From positions 81,296-145,295 of the forward strand of contig CACWPS010000002.1 of assembly GCA_902762875.1 (NCBI GenBank): a DNA stretch of 64,000 nucleotides, given 5' to 3'. Below the pieces are notes generated by a model, which was not told the DNA's origin, did no database searches, and saw only the letters and a list, made by a program, of their open reading frames with translations. A program made the translations under genes and the position numbers. This stretch comes from Oscillospiraceae bacterium. GTDB taxonomy: Bacteria; Bacillota; Clostridia; Oscillospirales; Acutalibacteraceae. This document shows positions 42,101 to 50,267 of this stretch, in pieces (within the stretch, counting starts at the first letter, position 1; every line of letters begins with the position of its first letter).

Positions 42101-42855
42101 TTACCAAAAGAATAATTCCCTGCCTTGATGTTAAGGACGGCAGGGTTGTTAAAGGCGTAAATTTTGAGGGGCTTAACGATGTCTCCTCCCCCGTAGAGCT
42201 TGGCAAGTATTACAGTGACTGCGGCGCAGACGAGCTTGTGTTTTACGATATTACCGCCTCGAGTGACGGAAGACGGCTTTTTACCGATATTTTAAAAGAG
42301 GTGGCGAGCAATATTTTTATTCCCCTCACCGTTGGCGGCGGAATTAATACCTTAGAGGACTTTGACCGTGTGCTTAAATGCGGGGCGGACAAGGTAAGTG
42401 TTAATTCAGGCGCTATTAAAAACCCCGACCTAATAAAAGCGGCGGCGGAAAAATACGGCAGTCAATGCGTGGTTATATCGGCAGATATTAAGCGGGTTGA
42501 CGGCGAGTTCCGTGTTTTCGCCCGTGGCGGCAGGGACGATACTGGAATGGAGGGGGTCTCCTGGATAAAGCGGTGCGTGGACAACGGCGCAGGCGAGGTG
42601 GTTGTAAACTCCATTGATACCGACGGGGTTAAAAAGGGCTTTGACATAGAGATGCTAAAAGCCGTATGCGAAGCGGTTAATGTACCGGTTATCGCCTCGG
42701 GCGGTGCGGGCAGAGCCCAAGATTTTGTGACCTTATTTAACGAAATTCCCGATATTGACGCAGGCCTTGCCGCTTCAATCTTCCATTTCGGCGAGGTTAA
42801 AATATCCGATTTAAAGCAACTTTTAAATAAAAACAATATTAATGTGAGGCTGTAA
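42097..42855 (+). CDS. hisF: Imidazole glycerol phosphate synthase, cyclase subunit
   Basis: The 252-residue barrel has RIIPCLDVKDGRVVKGVNFE, DELVFYDITASSDGR, VGGGINTLEDFDRVL, NSIDTDGVKKGFD and ASGGAGRAQDF. Both catalytic aspartates are present. It partners HisH. Confidence 0.97.
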   Translation: MITKRIIPCLDVKDGRVVKGVNFEGLNDVSSPVELGKYYSDCGADELVFYDITASSDGRRLFTDILKEVASNIFIPLTVGGGINTLEDFDRVLKCGADKVSVNSGAIKNPDLIKAAAEKYGSQCVVISADIKRVDGEFRVFARGGRDDTGMEGVSWIKRCVDNGAGEVVVNSIDTDGVKKGFDIEMLKAVCEAVNVPVIASGGAGRAQDFVTLFNEIPDIDAGLAASIFHFGEVKISDLKQLLNKNNINVRL

Positions 42856-42858
42856 ATT

Positions 42859-43518
42859 ATGATAAACATTGACGAGCTTAAATTTGACGAAAAAGGGCTT
42901 ATCCCCGCAGTTGTGGTGGACGCACACAGCAAAAAGGTGTTAACGGTGGCTTATATGAATAAAGAAAGCCTTAAAATCTCTATGGAAAAAGAGCTTACCT
43001 GCTTTTACAGCCGTTCAAGGGATGAACTGTGGCTCAAAGGGGAAACCAGCAGCAACTATCAGCACATTGTTTCAATAACCGCCGACTGCGATAAGGATGC
43101 GCTGACGGTGGTTGTGGAAAAGGAGGGCCCCGCCTGCCACATGGGTAGCGATTCCTGCTTTACAAACCCCGTTTTTCAGAGTGAAAACCGTGCGGAATTT
43201 TCTATGGACGGACTGTATGAGCTTTTAGAGGGCAGAAAAAAGGATATGCCCGAGGGCTCTTACACAACCTACCTTTTCCAAAAGGGAATTGATAAAATCC
43301 TTAAAAAGGTGGGAGAAGAATCCACCGAGGTTATAATTGCCGGCAAGGCAAATGACAAAAAGGAAACGGTTTACGAGATTGCCGACCTTGCATACCACAT
43401 TATGGTTATGATGGTTCAAATGGGCATTTCGGTTGATGATGTAAGAAAAGAGCTTGCCTCACGCCATGTTATCGACCACAAGGTTAAGCAGGAGAAAATG
43501 GCAAGCGATGAAATGTAA
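42859..43518 (+). CDS. hisIE: Bifunctional PRA-CH/PRA-PH
   Basis: The 219-residue protein joins HisI (about 1-105; VAYMNKESLKISMEKELTCF, FYSRSRDELWLKGETSSNYQ, DCDKDALTV, C-H zinc ligands) with HisE (about 115-215; YTTYLFQKGIDKILKKVGEE, EVIIAGKANDKKE). It catalyses steps two and three of histidine synthesis. Confidence 0.96.
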   Translation: MINIDELKFDEKGLIPAVVVDAHSKKVLTVAYMNKESLKISMEKELTCFYSRSRDELWLKGETSSNYQHIVSITADCDKDALTVVVEKEGPACHMGSDSCFTNPVFQSENRAEFSMDGLYELLEGRKKDMPEGSYTTYLFQKGIDKILKKVGEESTEVIIAGKANDKKETVYEIADLAYHIMVMMVQMGISVDDVRKELASRHVIDHKVKQEKMASDEM

Positions 43519-44311
43519 TTTTCATACACACTCCTACTTTTGCGACGGCAATGACTCTCCCGAGGAGCTGGTAAAAGCGGCACTTAATAAGGGCTTTTTC
43601 GCTCTGGGCTTTTCTTCCCATAGCTATACCGAAATGGACAAAAGCTTTGCCTTGAGCCCAGAAAATGCGAAAAAATACCGTGACGAAATTGCCGCTCTTA
43701 AAGAGGAATATAAAGGCAAAATCGAGCTTTACTGCGGAATTGAGCAGGATTATTTTTCAGAGGAGCCCACAGACTGCTACGATTTCGTTATAGGCTCGGT
43801 GCATTATTTCTTAAAAAACGGGGAATATGTCTGCGTTGATAATACCGCCGAAATCGTAAAGGATGCGGTAAACAGGCTTTACGGCGGCGATTTTGACGCT
43901 TTAGCCGAGGATTATTTTGCCCTCGTCGCAAAGGTTGCCGAGAAAACCAACGCCGATATAATAGGGCATTTTGATTTAGTTTCAAAGTTTAGCGAGAAAA
44001 ACGGCTACGGAGAAAGCAAGCGATTTTTAGCGGCGGCTCAAAAGGCTGTAAAGTCGCTTATACCTTACGGCTTGCCCTTTGAAATCAACACGGGCGCTAT
44101 GGCGAGGGGTGTGAGGAGTGTTCCCTACCCCTCCCCCGAAATTCTTAAAATGATTAAAAAGCACGGCGGGGAAATTATGCTCTCCAGCGACTGCCACGAT
44201 AAAAATCACCTCGATTTCGCATTATTGGGGGCGGCTGATTTAGCCCGTAAAACAGGCTTCACCCGCACCGCCGTAATAAAAAACGGTAAAATAGAGTATA
44301 TAGCACTTTAG
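43508..44311 (+). CDS. hisK: PHP-type histidinol phosphatase
   Basis: The 267-residue PHP-domain protein has metal motifs FHTHSYFCDGNDSPEELVKA, CGIEQDYF, VIGSVHYF, IIGHFDLVSKF and LSSDCHDKNHLDFA. It is the HisK-type L-histidinol-phosphate phosphatase that fills the pathway step not covered by HisB. ATG 43508 overlaps the hisIE stop by 11 bp and begins exactly at the PHP core. Confidence 0.93.
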   Translation: MKCNFHTHSYFCDGNDSPEELVKAALNKGFFALGFSSHSYTEMDKSFALSPENAKKYRDEIAALKEEYKGKIELYCGIEQDYFSEEPTDCYDFVIGSVHYFLKNGEYVCVDNTAEIVKDAVNRLYGGDFDALAEDYFALVAKVAEKTNADIIGHFDLVSKFSEKNGYGESKRFLAAAQKAVKSLIPYGLPFEINTGAMARGVRSVPYPSPEILKMIKKHGGEIMLSSDCHDKNHLDFALLGAADLARKTGFTRTAVIKNGKIEYIAL

Positions 44312-44368
44312 TATCTAAATACTGGACGATTTAGGGCTGTCCCATACGATTGCCAAACAAGCTTGTGT

Positions 44369-44392
44369 AGGGGACGGTGCCCACACCGTCCC
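44369..44392 (+). repeat. Small palindromic repeat after the his operon
   Basis: GGGACGGTG (44371-44379) and CACCGTCCC (44384-44392) form a 9-bp stem with a 4-base loop, inside TGTAGGGGACGGTG..., a form of dispersed palindrome frequent between genes in Clostridia. The T tract is missing, so it is a weak terminator at best. Confidence 0.6.
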
Positions 44393-44416
44393 GTAAAAGC
44401 TTTAATAAACCTACTA

Positions 44417-44445
44417 TTGCAAAAGCGGCCATAAACTGATATAAT
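44417..44445 (+). promoter_or_regulatory. Promoter upstream of palindromic element and toxin-like gene
   Basis: TTGCAA (44417-44422), 17-bp spacer and TATAAT (44440-44445). The transcript would run through the palindromic element to the small toxin-like frame, giving a leader of about 330 nt. Confidence 0.6.
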
Positions 44446-44461
44446 ACCTTCGTAAGGCAAA

Positions 44462-44741
44462 CCTTAGGCTAGCGAGAGCCGAACCCGTCATGCCTGACAT
44501 TTGAATAATTTTGTTCGGACTTGTCTCATCTCTTGCAATACGCCGGTATTACTGCGTTCTTCGACTTCGCCCGAATCAAAATTCTTCTAAATGGCAGGTC
44601 GAAGAGTTTGTGTTGCCGCCTTTTTTCGTCCGGTGAAGCGCAAATTTGCAGGAATATGCGATATTTCAAAAATGAGCGCAAAACAGGCGGGAAAAGGCGG
44701 CAACACAAACCGTAACGGGTTCGGCTCTCGCTAGCCTACGG
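44462..44741. repeat. MITE-like palindromic element
   Basis: The 27-bp ends (44462-44488 and 44715-44741) are inverted copies with one mismatch, containing GGCTAGCGAGAGCCGAACCC. A second perfect 19-bp inverted repeat lies inside (44606-44624 and 44692-44710, GTTTGTGTTGCCGCCTTTT). No transposase gene is present. The size of about 280 bp and terminal inverted repeats suggest a non-autonomous element or a large RNA hairpin; no clear target-site duplication is seen. Confidence 0.75.
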
Positions 44742-44780
44742 TAGGCGGTTAAACTTTGCCCTCGAAAGGGGGCGTTGCCG

Positions 44781-44876
44781 ATGGAGTACATAACGGTAAA
44801 CGATTTGTTTACATTTGGGATTTTGATTGTTTCAATCATTACTCTTGTTATTTCCATAATGCGCAAAAAGAAATAG
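44781..44876 (+). CDS. Holin-like type I toxin (Hol_Tox/TxpA-like)
   Basis: The 31-residue frame reads MEYITVNDLFTFGILIVSII then a further hydrophobic run and RKKK. One membrane helix with a basic end and the start pattern M-x-x-I-T-x-x-D-L match the putative holin-like toxin family. GAAAGGGGGC lies 6-7 bases before the ATG, a very strong ribosome-binding site. A consensus antisense promoter faces it from 44990. It is too short for ordinary gene calling. Confidence 0.75.
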   Translation: MEYITVNDLFTFGILIVSIITLVISIMRKKK

Positions 44877-44951
44877 ACCGCCACCCTGAGAAAGTTACGG
44901 TCTAAATCTTTTAGATTAAATTTTTGAGGGCTAACCGTCTATCGGTTTGCC
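44875..44951 (+). terminator. 3' structures of the toxin-like mRNA
   Basis: AGACCG (44875-44880) pairs with CGGTCT (44898-44903), then GGCTAACCG (44929-44937) pairs with CGGTTTGCC (44943-44951). Two such hairpins after a holin-like toxin frame are typical of type I systems, where the 3' end also contacts the antisense RNA. Confidence 0.6.
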
Positions 44952-44961
44952 TTACACCTTT

Positions 44962-44990
44962 ATTATAAGCAAATATCTTTAAATTGTCAA
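44962..44990 (-). promoter_or_regulatory. Consensus antisense promoter (candidate RNA antitoxin)
   Basis: On the minus strand TTGACA (44990-44985), 17-bp spacer and TATAAT (44967-44962) are a perfect sigma-A match. Transcription would begin near 44955 and run over the toxin 3' structures and frame. No protein gene lies downstream on that strand for over 600 bp, so the product is most likely an antisense RNA. Confidence 0.75.
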
Positions 44991-45041
44991 GCGGAATGGT
45001 GAAAATCGCTTGCTGTTTTATATTTAAAAGGAAAAAATTAT

Positions 45042-45965
45042 TTATTCTACACCGTCTGCATAACTGCAAGCGTTAGTGGCGGCTACTGCGCCGTCTGCGG
45101 CGGCAGTCACAAGCTGGCGAAGCTCCTTAGTTCTACAGTCCCCTGCGGCGAAAATTCCCGCTCTTGAAGTGCGGCAGTCCTCCCCCGCCTTTATATAGCC
45201 GTACTCATCAAGCTCCACAATATCCTTATACGCCCCGTTTTGCGGCAACTGTCCTATTGCGACAAAAAGCCCCGAAACGGGAATTTCTTTTTTCTCGCCT
45301 GTCACGGTGTTTTCGACACCCACAGAGGTAAGCGAGTTTTCGCCGTTTATCGCTGTAAGAACGGAATCAAGCTCATAATTAACATTACTTTTTCCCTTTA
45401 GCTTTAAAACCGTGCTTTTATCGGCACGAAATTCGCTTCTTCGGTGGATTACGGTCACGCTTTCACACATATCCGCAAGAAACGCCGCATCACCGAGAGC
45501 GGTATTACCCCCGCCTAAAACCGCAACCCCTTTGTTTTTATAAAACGCACCGTCACATACCGCACAGTAGGATACGCCCTTTCCGATAAATTTATCTTCT
45601 TCGGCAAGACCCGTCTTTCTGTGTCTTAGTCCGCCTGCAATAATAACCGCCCTGCCTGTGTACTCCCCATATTCGGCGGTAACGGTTTTATATGCTCCGC
45701 TTTCTTTGATTCCTGTTGCTGTATCAAAAACGGTTTCTGTGCCCAATGCAGTGGCTTGGGTGTGCAGTCTGTCGGAAAGCTCCACACCGCTTATATTCAT
45801 AAAGCCGGGGAAATTTTCCACCCCGTCTGAAAGGGAAATCTGCCCACCGAAGCTGTTGTTTTCAAGCAAAAGCACGGTCTTCCCCGCCCTGCGGGCGTAA
45901 ACAGAAGCCGTAAGCCCCGCACAGCCGCCTCCTATTATAATAATGTCGTATATATTTTCACTCAT
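45042..45965 (-). CDS. trxB: Thioredoxin reductase
   Basis: The 307-residue flavoprotein has the FAD motif IIGGGCAGLTASVYARRAGK, the redox pair CAVCDGAF (CxxC, about 131-134), the NADP motif VLGGGNTALGDAAF and a C-terminal GIFAAGDCRTKELRQLVTAA. ATG 45965 is preceded by AAGGAATG; the longer frame begins without a ribosome-binding site. It reduces thioredoxin with NADPH. Confidence 0.93.
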   Translation of the reverse strand: MSENIYDIIIIGGGCAGLTASVYARRAGKTVLLLENNSFGGQISLSDGVENFPGFMNISGVELSDRLHTQATALGTETVFDTATGIKESGAYKTVTAEYGEYTGRAVIIAGGLRHRKTGLAEEDKFIGKGVSYCAVCDGAFYKNKGVAVLGGGNTALGDAAFLADMCESVTVIHRRSEFRADKSTVLKLKGKSNVNYELDSVLTAINGENSLTSVGVENTVTGEKKEIPVSGLFVAIGQLPQNGAYKDIVELDEYGYIKAGEDCRTSRAGIFAAGDCRTKELRQLVTAAADGAVAATNACSYADGVE

Positions 45966-46043
45966 AGCTTTATCATTCCTTTTAGCCAAATCATAACACA
46001 TTTTTTATAGTATTACAAGAAAAAGTAATTTAATTACAACAAA

Positions 46044-46071
46044 GCGGACCTCTCCTATTTGAGAAGTCCGC
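46044..46071 (-). terminator. Terminator after phosphoglucomutase gene
   Basis: GCGGACTTCTC and GAGAGGTCCGC (minus strand) form a stem with one mismatch and loop AAATAG, followed by TTTGTTGT. Confidence 0.75.
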
Positions 46072-46087
46072 CTGAATTTATCTGCAT

Positions 46088-47797
46088 TTAAAACCCTAAG
46101 AGCTTTGTGCCGCTGTCGGTAAGACCGCCAAGATTAGCCTCCGCCTCGGAATAGGTTTTACCCACTGCACCGATGTAAAGCTTAATTTTAGGCTCTGTAC
46201 CCGAAGGACGAACTATTAAGGAGCATCCGTCCTCCATATAGAAGCAAAGCACATTGGAGCGGGGAAGGGTGATTTTGGTTTCATTTCCGTTTTTAAGGTC
46301 ACGGCTTACGGATGCCTCGTAATCGTCAAACTTAACAACCTTAGAACCGTTTATTTCGCTGGGGGTATCTGTTCTCAGTGCTTCCATCATACCCTTAATC
46401 TGCTTCACACCGCTTTCACCCTCGCAGGTAAAGCTCTTTTGAGCGCAGATGTAATAGCCGTACTTCTTGTAAAGACCGTCAAGCACCTCAATAAGGTTTT
46501 TGCCCTGCGCCTTATAGTAAGCCACCATTTCGCAGATGAGCATTGAGGCAATAACAGCGTCCTTATCCCGCACATATGTGCCGCCTAAATAGCCGTAGCT
46601 TTCCTCAAAGCCGAAGACAAAGCGGTTCTCCTCGCCCTTTGCTTCAAGCATTGTTATCTGCTCGCCTATAAACTTAAAGCCGGTAAGCACATCAACAAGC
46701 TCACAGCCGTAGTTTTCGGCGATTTTGCGGCAAAGCTCGGTTGTAACTATTGTTTTAACCGCAAGCGGATTTTTGGGTAATGTGCCGTTTTCCTTTCTCC
46801 TTGCAAGCACGAAATCCAGCAGTAAAGCGCCCACATCGTTGCCTGACAGGAGCTTATATTCCTCCCCGTCACGCACCGCTATTCCCACTCGGTCGCAGTC
46901 GGGGTCGGTGGCAAGCAGTAATTCGGGCTTAATCTCGTTTGCAAGCTTTAATGCGCACTCGAAGGCTTGACGGATTTCGGGGTTCGGATAAGGAGCGGTG
47001 GGGAAATTGCCGTCAGGCAGCTCCTGCTCAGGTACTACCGTCACATTGGTGACACCGATTTTCTTTAAAATGCTTCTGACAGGCTTATTACCGCTGCCGT
47101 GGAGCGGGGTGTAAATTACATTCAGGGATTTAACATCCGCCTCGGGAGCTACTCTGCAGGCAAGCACGCAGTTTAAATATTCCTCAATAATATCCTCGCC
47201 GATATACTCGATTTTGCCCTCGGCTACTGCCGTATCGAAATCGACCGTCTTAACATCGTCGAAAATATCAACCTTATTCATTATGGAAAGGACATAATCA
47301 GCCGCTTCAAGACCTAACTGACAACCATCGGGCCCGTAAGCCTTATAGCCGTTGTATTTAGCGGGGTTATGGCTTGCAGTTACAACTACACCCGCATCAC
47401 ACTTAAGTCTTCTTACCGCAAAGGAGAGCATAGGAGTGGGCATAAGCTCCTCATAAATATAAACCTTGATACCGTTTGCCGCAAAAATAGCGGCGGCGGT
47501 TTTTGCAAAAAGGTCGCTTTTAATGCGGCTGTCATACGCAACAGCTATCCTGCCGTTTTGGGACACCGAATTAACATATGCCGCAAGACCTTGAGATGCC
47601 TTGCCTACGGTATATATGTTCATACGGTTTGTTCCTGCGCCGATAACGCCTCGAAGACCTCCCGTGCCGAATTCAAGATCCTTATAAAAAGCGTCGGAAA
47701 TCGCTTCCACATTGTCTTTAATGCTTTCGAGCTCCTTTACTAAATCGGGGTCGCCTACAGCCTTTTCACACCATATCTTATATTTTTCGTTAACCAA
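46088..47797 (-). CDS. pgcA: Phosphoglucomutase/phosphomannomutase (PgcA-like)
   Basis: The 569-residue alpha-D-phosphohexomutase has the phosphoserine loop VVTASHNPAKYNGYKAYGPD, the metal loop LLATDPDCDRVGIAV, the sugar loop FGFEESYGYL and the phosphate loop VRPSGTEPKIKLY. It interconverts glucose-1- and glucose-6-phosphate, supplying glycogen and envelope synthesis. The start is TTG with GGAGGTG seven bases upstream. It is near glgP and the GH13 gene but on the opposite strand. Confidence 0.94.
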   Translation of the reverse strand: MVNEKYKIWCEKAVGDPDLVKELESIKDNVEAISDAFYKDLEFGTGGLRGVIGAGTNRMNIYTVGKASQGLAAYVNSVSQNGRIAVAYDSRIKSDLFAKTAAAIFAANGIKVYIYEELMPTPMLSFAVRRLKCDAGVVVTASHNPAKYNGYKAYGPDGCQLGLEAADYVLSIMNKVDIFDDVKTVDFDTAVAEGKIEYIGEDIIEEYLNCVLACRVAPEADVKSLNVIYTPLHGSGNKPVRSILKKIGVTNVTVVPEQELPDGNFPTAPYPNPEIRQAFECALKLANEIKPELLLATDPDCDRVGIAVRDGEEYKLLSGNDVGALLLDFVLARRKENGTLPKNPLAVKTIVTTELCRKIAENYGCELVDVLTGFKFIGEQITMLEAKGEENRFVFGFEESYGYLGGTYVRDKDAVIASMLICEMVAYYKAQGKNLIEVLDGLYKKYGYYICAQKSFTCEGESGVKQIKGMMEALRTDTPSEINGSKVVKFDDYEASVSRDLKNGNETKITLPRSNVLCFYMEDGCSLIVRPSGTEPKIKLYIGAVGKTYSEAEANLGGLTDSGTKLLGF

Positions 47798-47881
47798 AAA
47801 AATGCACCTCCGTTTTTTCTTGTCTTTATTATAGCAAAAAACTCTGTCGATAACAAGCAGTTTTGCAAGAATTTATAATAT

Positions 47882-47910
47882 TTGCAAAATCTTGACTTAT
47901 GTGCTATAAT
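47882..47910 (+). promoter_or_regulatory. Promoter of cardiolipin synthase gene
   Basis: TTGCAA (47882-47887), 17-bp spacer and TATAAT (47905-47910), giving a leader of about 165 nt that contains the hairpins described next. Confidence 0.65.
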
Positions 47911-47920
47911 TTAGAATAAT

Positions 47921-48070
47921 AGCGTGAAAAATCACGCTAAAATTTATAAAGACGCCTGTTTCTCGCCTTTGTTACCAAAGGCAACCGAAACAGATGCGAT
48001 ATAATAATCACCATTTCAGTGATTTTTCATCGCATTTTGTGTCTTGCAAAGAAATGGTGATTATTATAAG
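47921..48070 (+). other. Hairpin-rich leader of cardiolipin synthase gene
   Basis: AGCGTGA/TCACGCT, CTGTTTC/GAAACAG enclosing CCTTTG/CAAAGG, and a 17-bp stem ATAATAATCACCATTTC pairing with GAAATGGTGATTATTAT just before the ribosome-binding site. The last could hide or frame the start region; it may be a control leader or another palindromic repeat. Confidence 0.6.
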
Positions 48071-48082
48071 AGGTGAAAAAGG

Positions 48083-49612
48083 ATGTCACTACGCAAAAGG
48101 GGAATAAGAATTCAAACCAGAATTATTATCTCGGCATTATTGTTGCTGTTGCAGTTAGTTTTTCTTTTTTATGTGCTTTACGATATTACCGCAAAATCGG
48201 TGGCGTTATATGCCGTTTCGATGATTGCAGGTACTATAACGGTTATCTCTATCTTAAACCGCCGAGGCAATCCCGACCATAAAATTGCGTGGATTATTTT
48301 TATTCTGATATTTCCAGTGTTCGGTATTTCGGTCTTTCTTTTATGGGGCGGCGGCAGAGTTATGCCCCACCAGCGTAAGAAAATGGAGAAGTGCGAGGCG
48401 CACTATCTGCCCTATCTTAAGGAGGACGAAAAGGTAAGGGACAGGCTCCGTTATTACGATATGTTCCATTCCCGTCAGGCGGATTACCTTTCGGGGGAAT
48501 CGGGCTATCCCCTTTACGGCAATACCGAAACCGAATTCCTCTGCCCCGGCGAAAAAATACTTGAAAAGCTGCTTTGCGAGCTAAGCCTTGCCGAAAAATA
48601 CATTTTTATGGAGTTTTTCATCCTCGCAGAAGGATATATGTGGGACGAGATACACAAGGTACTCTCTCAAAAGGTTAAAGAGGGCGTAGAGGTAAGAATT
48701 ATTTTTGACGATTTCGGCTCGATAAAACGCCAACACAAAAATTTCATAAGCAATCTGCGGGCAGAGGGTATCGCCGTATCGGTCTTCAATCCCATAAAGC
48801 CTTCTATGAACATATTTATGAATAACCGAAGCCACCGCAAAATTGTGGTGATTGACGGTAAAACTGCCTTTACGGGCGGCTTTAATATAGGAGACGAGTA
48901 TATTAACCATATGGTGCGCTTCGGCCATTGGCATGACAGTGGCATAATGCTTAAGGGCGAGGCAGTAAAAAGCTTTCTTGTAATGTTTTTATGTATGTGG
49001 GAGTTTACCACCAAACAAGAGCTTGATATTAACGCCTATTTAACCGATTACGGGGCGGAAAACGACGGTTTTGTACTTCCCTATTGCGACGATCCCCTTA
49101 ACGATAAAAACCCTGCCGAGGGTATTTATATGCAGATTATTAACACCGCACAAAAGTATGTATATATAACCTCGCCCTATCTTATCATAGATAATACAAT
49201 GATTTCGATTTTAAGAATGGCGGCAAAATCCGGTATAGATGTGCGGATAGTAACACCCCACATTCCCGATAAATGGTATGTCCACCCCGTGACCCGTTAT
49301 AATTATTTAGAGCTTTTAGAGGCAGGGGTGCGCATCTACGAATACACCCCCGGTTTTATTCATTCAAAGCTTTTTGTTTCGGATGATAAGATAGCAACGG
49401 TGGGTACGGTAAATATGGATTACCGAAGCTTTGTTTTCCACTTTGAATGCGGAGCGTGGATATGCGACAACAGCACCGTGCTTGATATCAAAAAGGAATT
49501 TGAGCAGGTACTTTCAAAATCCGAGGAGATAAAAATTGAGGAATGGAAGAAACGGCCTGTCGGTATGCGCTTGAAACAGGCAATTTTGCATATATTTGCG
49601 CCGTTTATGTGA
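48083..49612 (+). CDS. cls: Cardiolipin synthase (phospholipase D family)
   Basis: The 509-residue protein has two N-terminal transmembrane helices (about 13-60 and 68-92) and two HKD motifs: NRSHRKIVVIDGKTAFTGGF and FIHSKLFVSDDKIATVGTVN. It joins phosphatidylglycerol molecules into cardiolipin at the membrane. AGAGGTG precedes the ATG. Both flanks hold unusual hairpin clusters. Confidence 0.94.
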   Translation: MSLRKRGIRIQTRIIISALLLLLQLVFLFYVLYDITAKSVALYAVSMIAGTITVISILNRRGNPDHKIAWIIFILIFPVFGISVFLLWGGGRVMPHQRKKMEKCEAHYLPYLKEDEKVRDRLRYYDMFHSRQADYLSGESGYPLYGNTETEFLCPGEKILEKLLCELSLAEKYIFMEFFILAEGYMWDEIHKVLSQKVKEGVEVRIIFDDFGSIKRQHKNFISNLRAEGIAVSVFNPIKPSMNIFMNNRSHRKIVVIDGKTAFTGGFNIGDEYINHMVRFGHWHDSGIMLKGEAVKSFLVMFLCMWEFTTKQELDINAYLTDYGAENDGFVLPYCDDPLNDKNPAEGIYMQIINTAQKYVYITSPYLIIDNTMISILRMAAKSGIDVRIVTPHIPDKWYVHPVTRYNYLELLEAGVRIYEYTPGFIHSKLFVSDDKIATVGTVNMDYRSFVFHFECGAWICDNSTVLDIKKEFEQVLSKSEEIKIEEWKKRPVGMRLKQAILHIFAPFM

Positions 49613-49619
49613 TAATGAC

Positions 49620-49810
49620 TATAGAATATCGAAACGCCGTAGAGCGTTTCGATAAGCCGATTTTATCGGCTTTTGCGAATTCAAATAAGTAGCTTTTTGA
49701 ATTCGCTCTATATTCATTTCAATGGGTATAGACAAATTTTCTTTGAAAATTTGCTGCCAAATCGAAGATTTGGCGTCGAAATAGTGTATTTCACTATTCG
49801 ACTATCTATA
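49620..49810. repeat. Run of six back-to-back hairpins
   Basis: In 190 bp there are CGAAACGC/GCGTTTCG, AAGCCGAT/ATCGGCTT, GCGAATTCAAA/TTTGAATTCGC, CAAATTTTC/GAAAATTTG, GCCAAATC/GATTTGGC and GTCGAAATAGTG/CACTATTCGAC. Each has a short loop and they are laid end to end with almost no unpaired sequence. The first may terminate cls; the rest are unexplained. Confidence 0.85.
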
Positions 49811-49824
49811 ACCATTATAATTAA

Positions 49825-49853
49825 TTGACATTTTTGTAATTTGCTGATATAAT
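49825..49853 (+). promoter_or_regulatory. Consensus promoter of small membrane protein
   Basis: TTGACA (49825-49830), 17-bp spacer and TATAAT (49848-49853) match sigma-A consensus perfectly. Confidence 0.85.
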
Positions 49854-49878
49854 GTGTTAAGAAAGAGGTGCTTATCAT

Positions 49879-50022
49879 ATGAAAGGATTTTTTAAATTTG
49901 TAATGTCTGCTTTCGCTGTTTTTGCTGCGACGGTTGGTGCGCTGGTTGTAATTGATAGGCTTGCCAATAAAAACCGTATCGAGGGCGATTACCTTGAGTG
50001 CGACAGCATAGACGAAATGTAA
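49879..50022 (+). CDS. Small single-helix membrane protein
   Basis: The 47-residue frame reads MKGFFKFVMSAFAVFAATVG, then ALVVIDRLANKNRIEGDYLE and a short acidic end. One transmembrane helix is followed by an acidic cytosolic tail. AAAGAGGTG precedes the ATG, a perfect promoter lies upstream and a terminator downstream, so this is an expressed independent gene. Its function is unknown. Confidence 0.75.
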   Translation: MKGFFKFVMSAFAVFAATVGALVVIDRLANKNRIEGDYLECDSIDEM

Positions 50023-50036
50023 AATACCAACTCTGC

Positions 50037-50068
50037 AAAAGGCTTCCTTAGTGGGAGCCTTTTATTAT
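50037..50068 (+). terminator. Terminator after small membrane protein gene
   Basis: AAAAGGCTTCC and GGGAGCCTTTT form the stem with loop TTAGT, followed by ATTATTT. Confidence 0.8.
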
Positions 50069-50187
50069 TTCCTCAACTCCCCCTGATATTGTGCTAAATC
50101 ACGAATTTTTTTAATTTTTGTATGTTTTTTATTATCTTTTTATATAAAATGCACAATTATTTGTGAAATTATAGTTGTAGTTACATC

Positions 50188-50216
50188 TTGAAATATTGTT
50201 TTGAATATTGTATTAT
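50188..50216 (+). promoter_or_regulatory. Promoter of glgP
   Basis: TTGAAA (50188-50193), 17-bp spacer and TATTAT (50211-50216) lie about 50 bp before the glgP ATG, which has GAGGAG. Confidence 0.6.
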
Positions 50217-50267
50217 TAATCTGTAAATAATAATTTTGCGTATTATATAAATTGAGGAGATGCTGTT

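Noticed and set aside
44521-44715. 64- and 60-codon frames inside the palindromic element
   Set aside because: They arise from the inverted repeats on both strands and read as low-complexity Cys/Arg-rich peptides without start signals.
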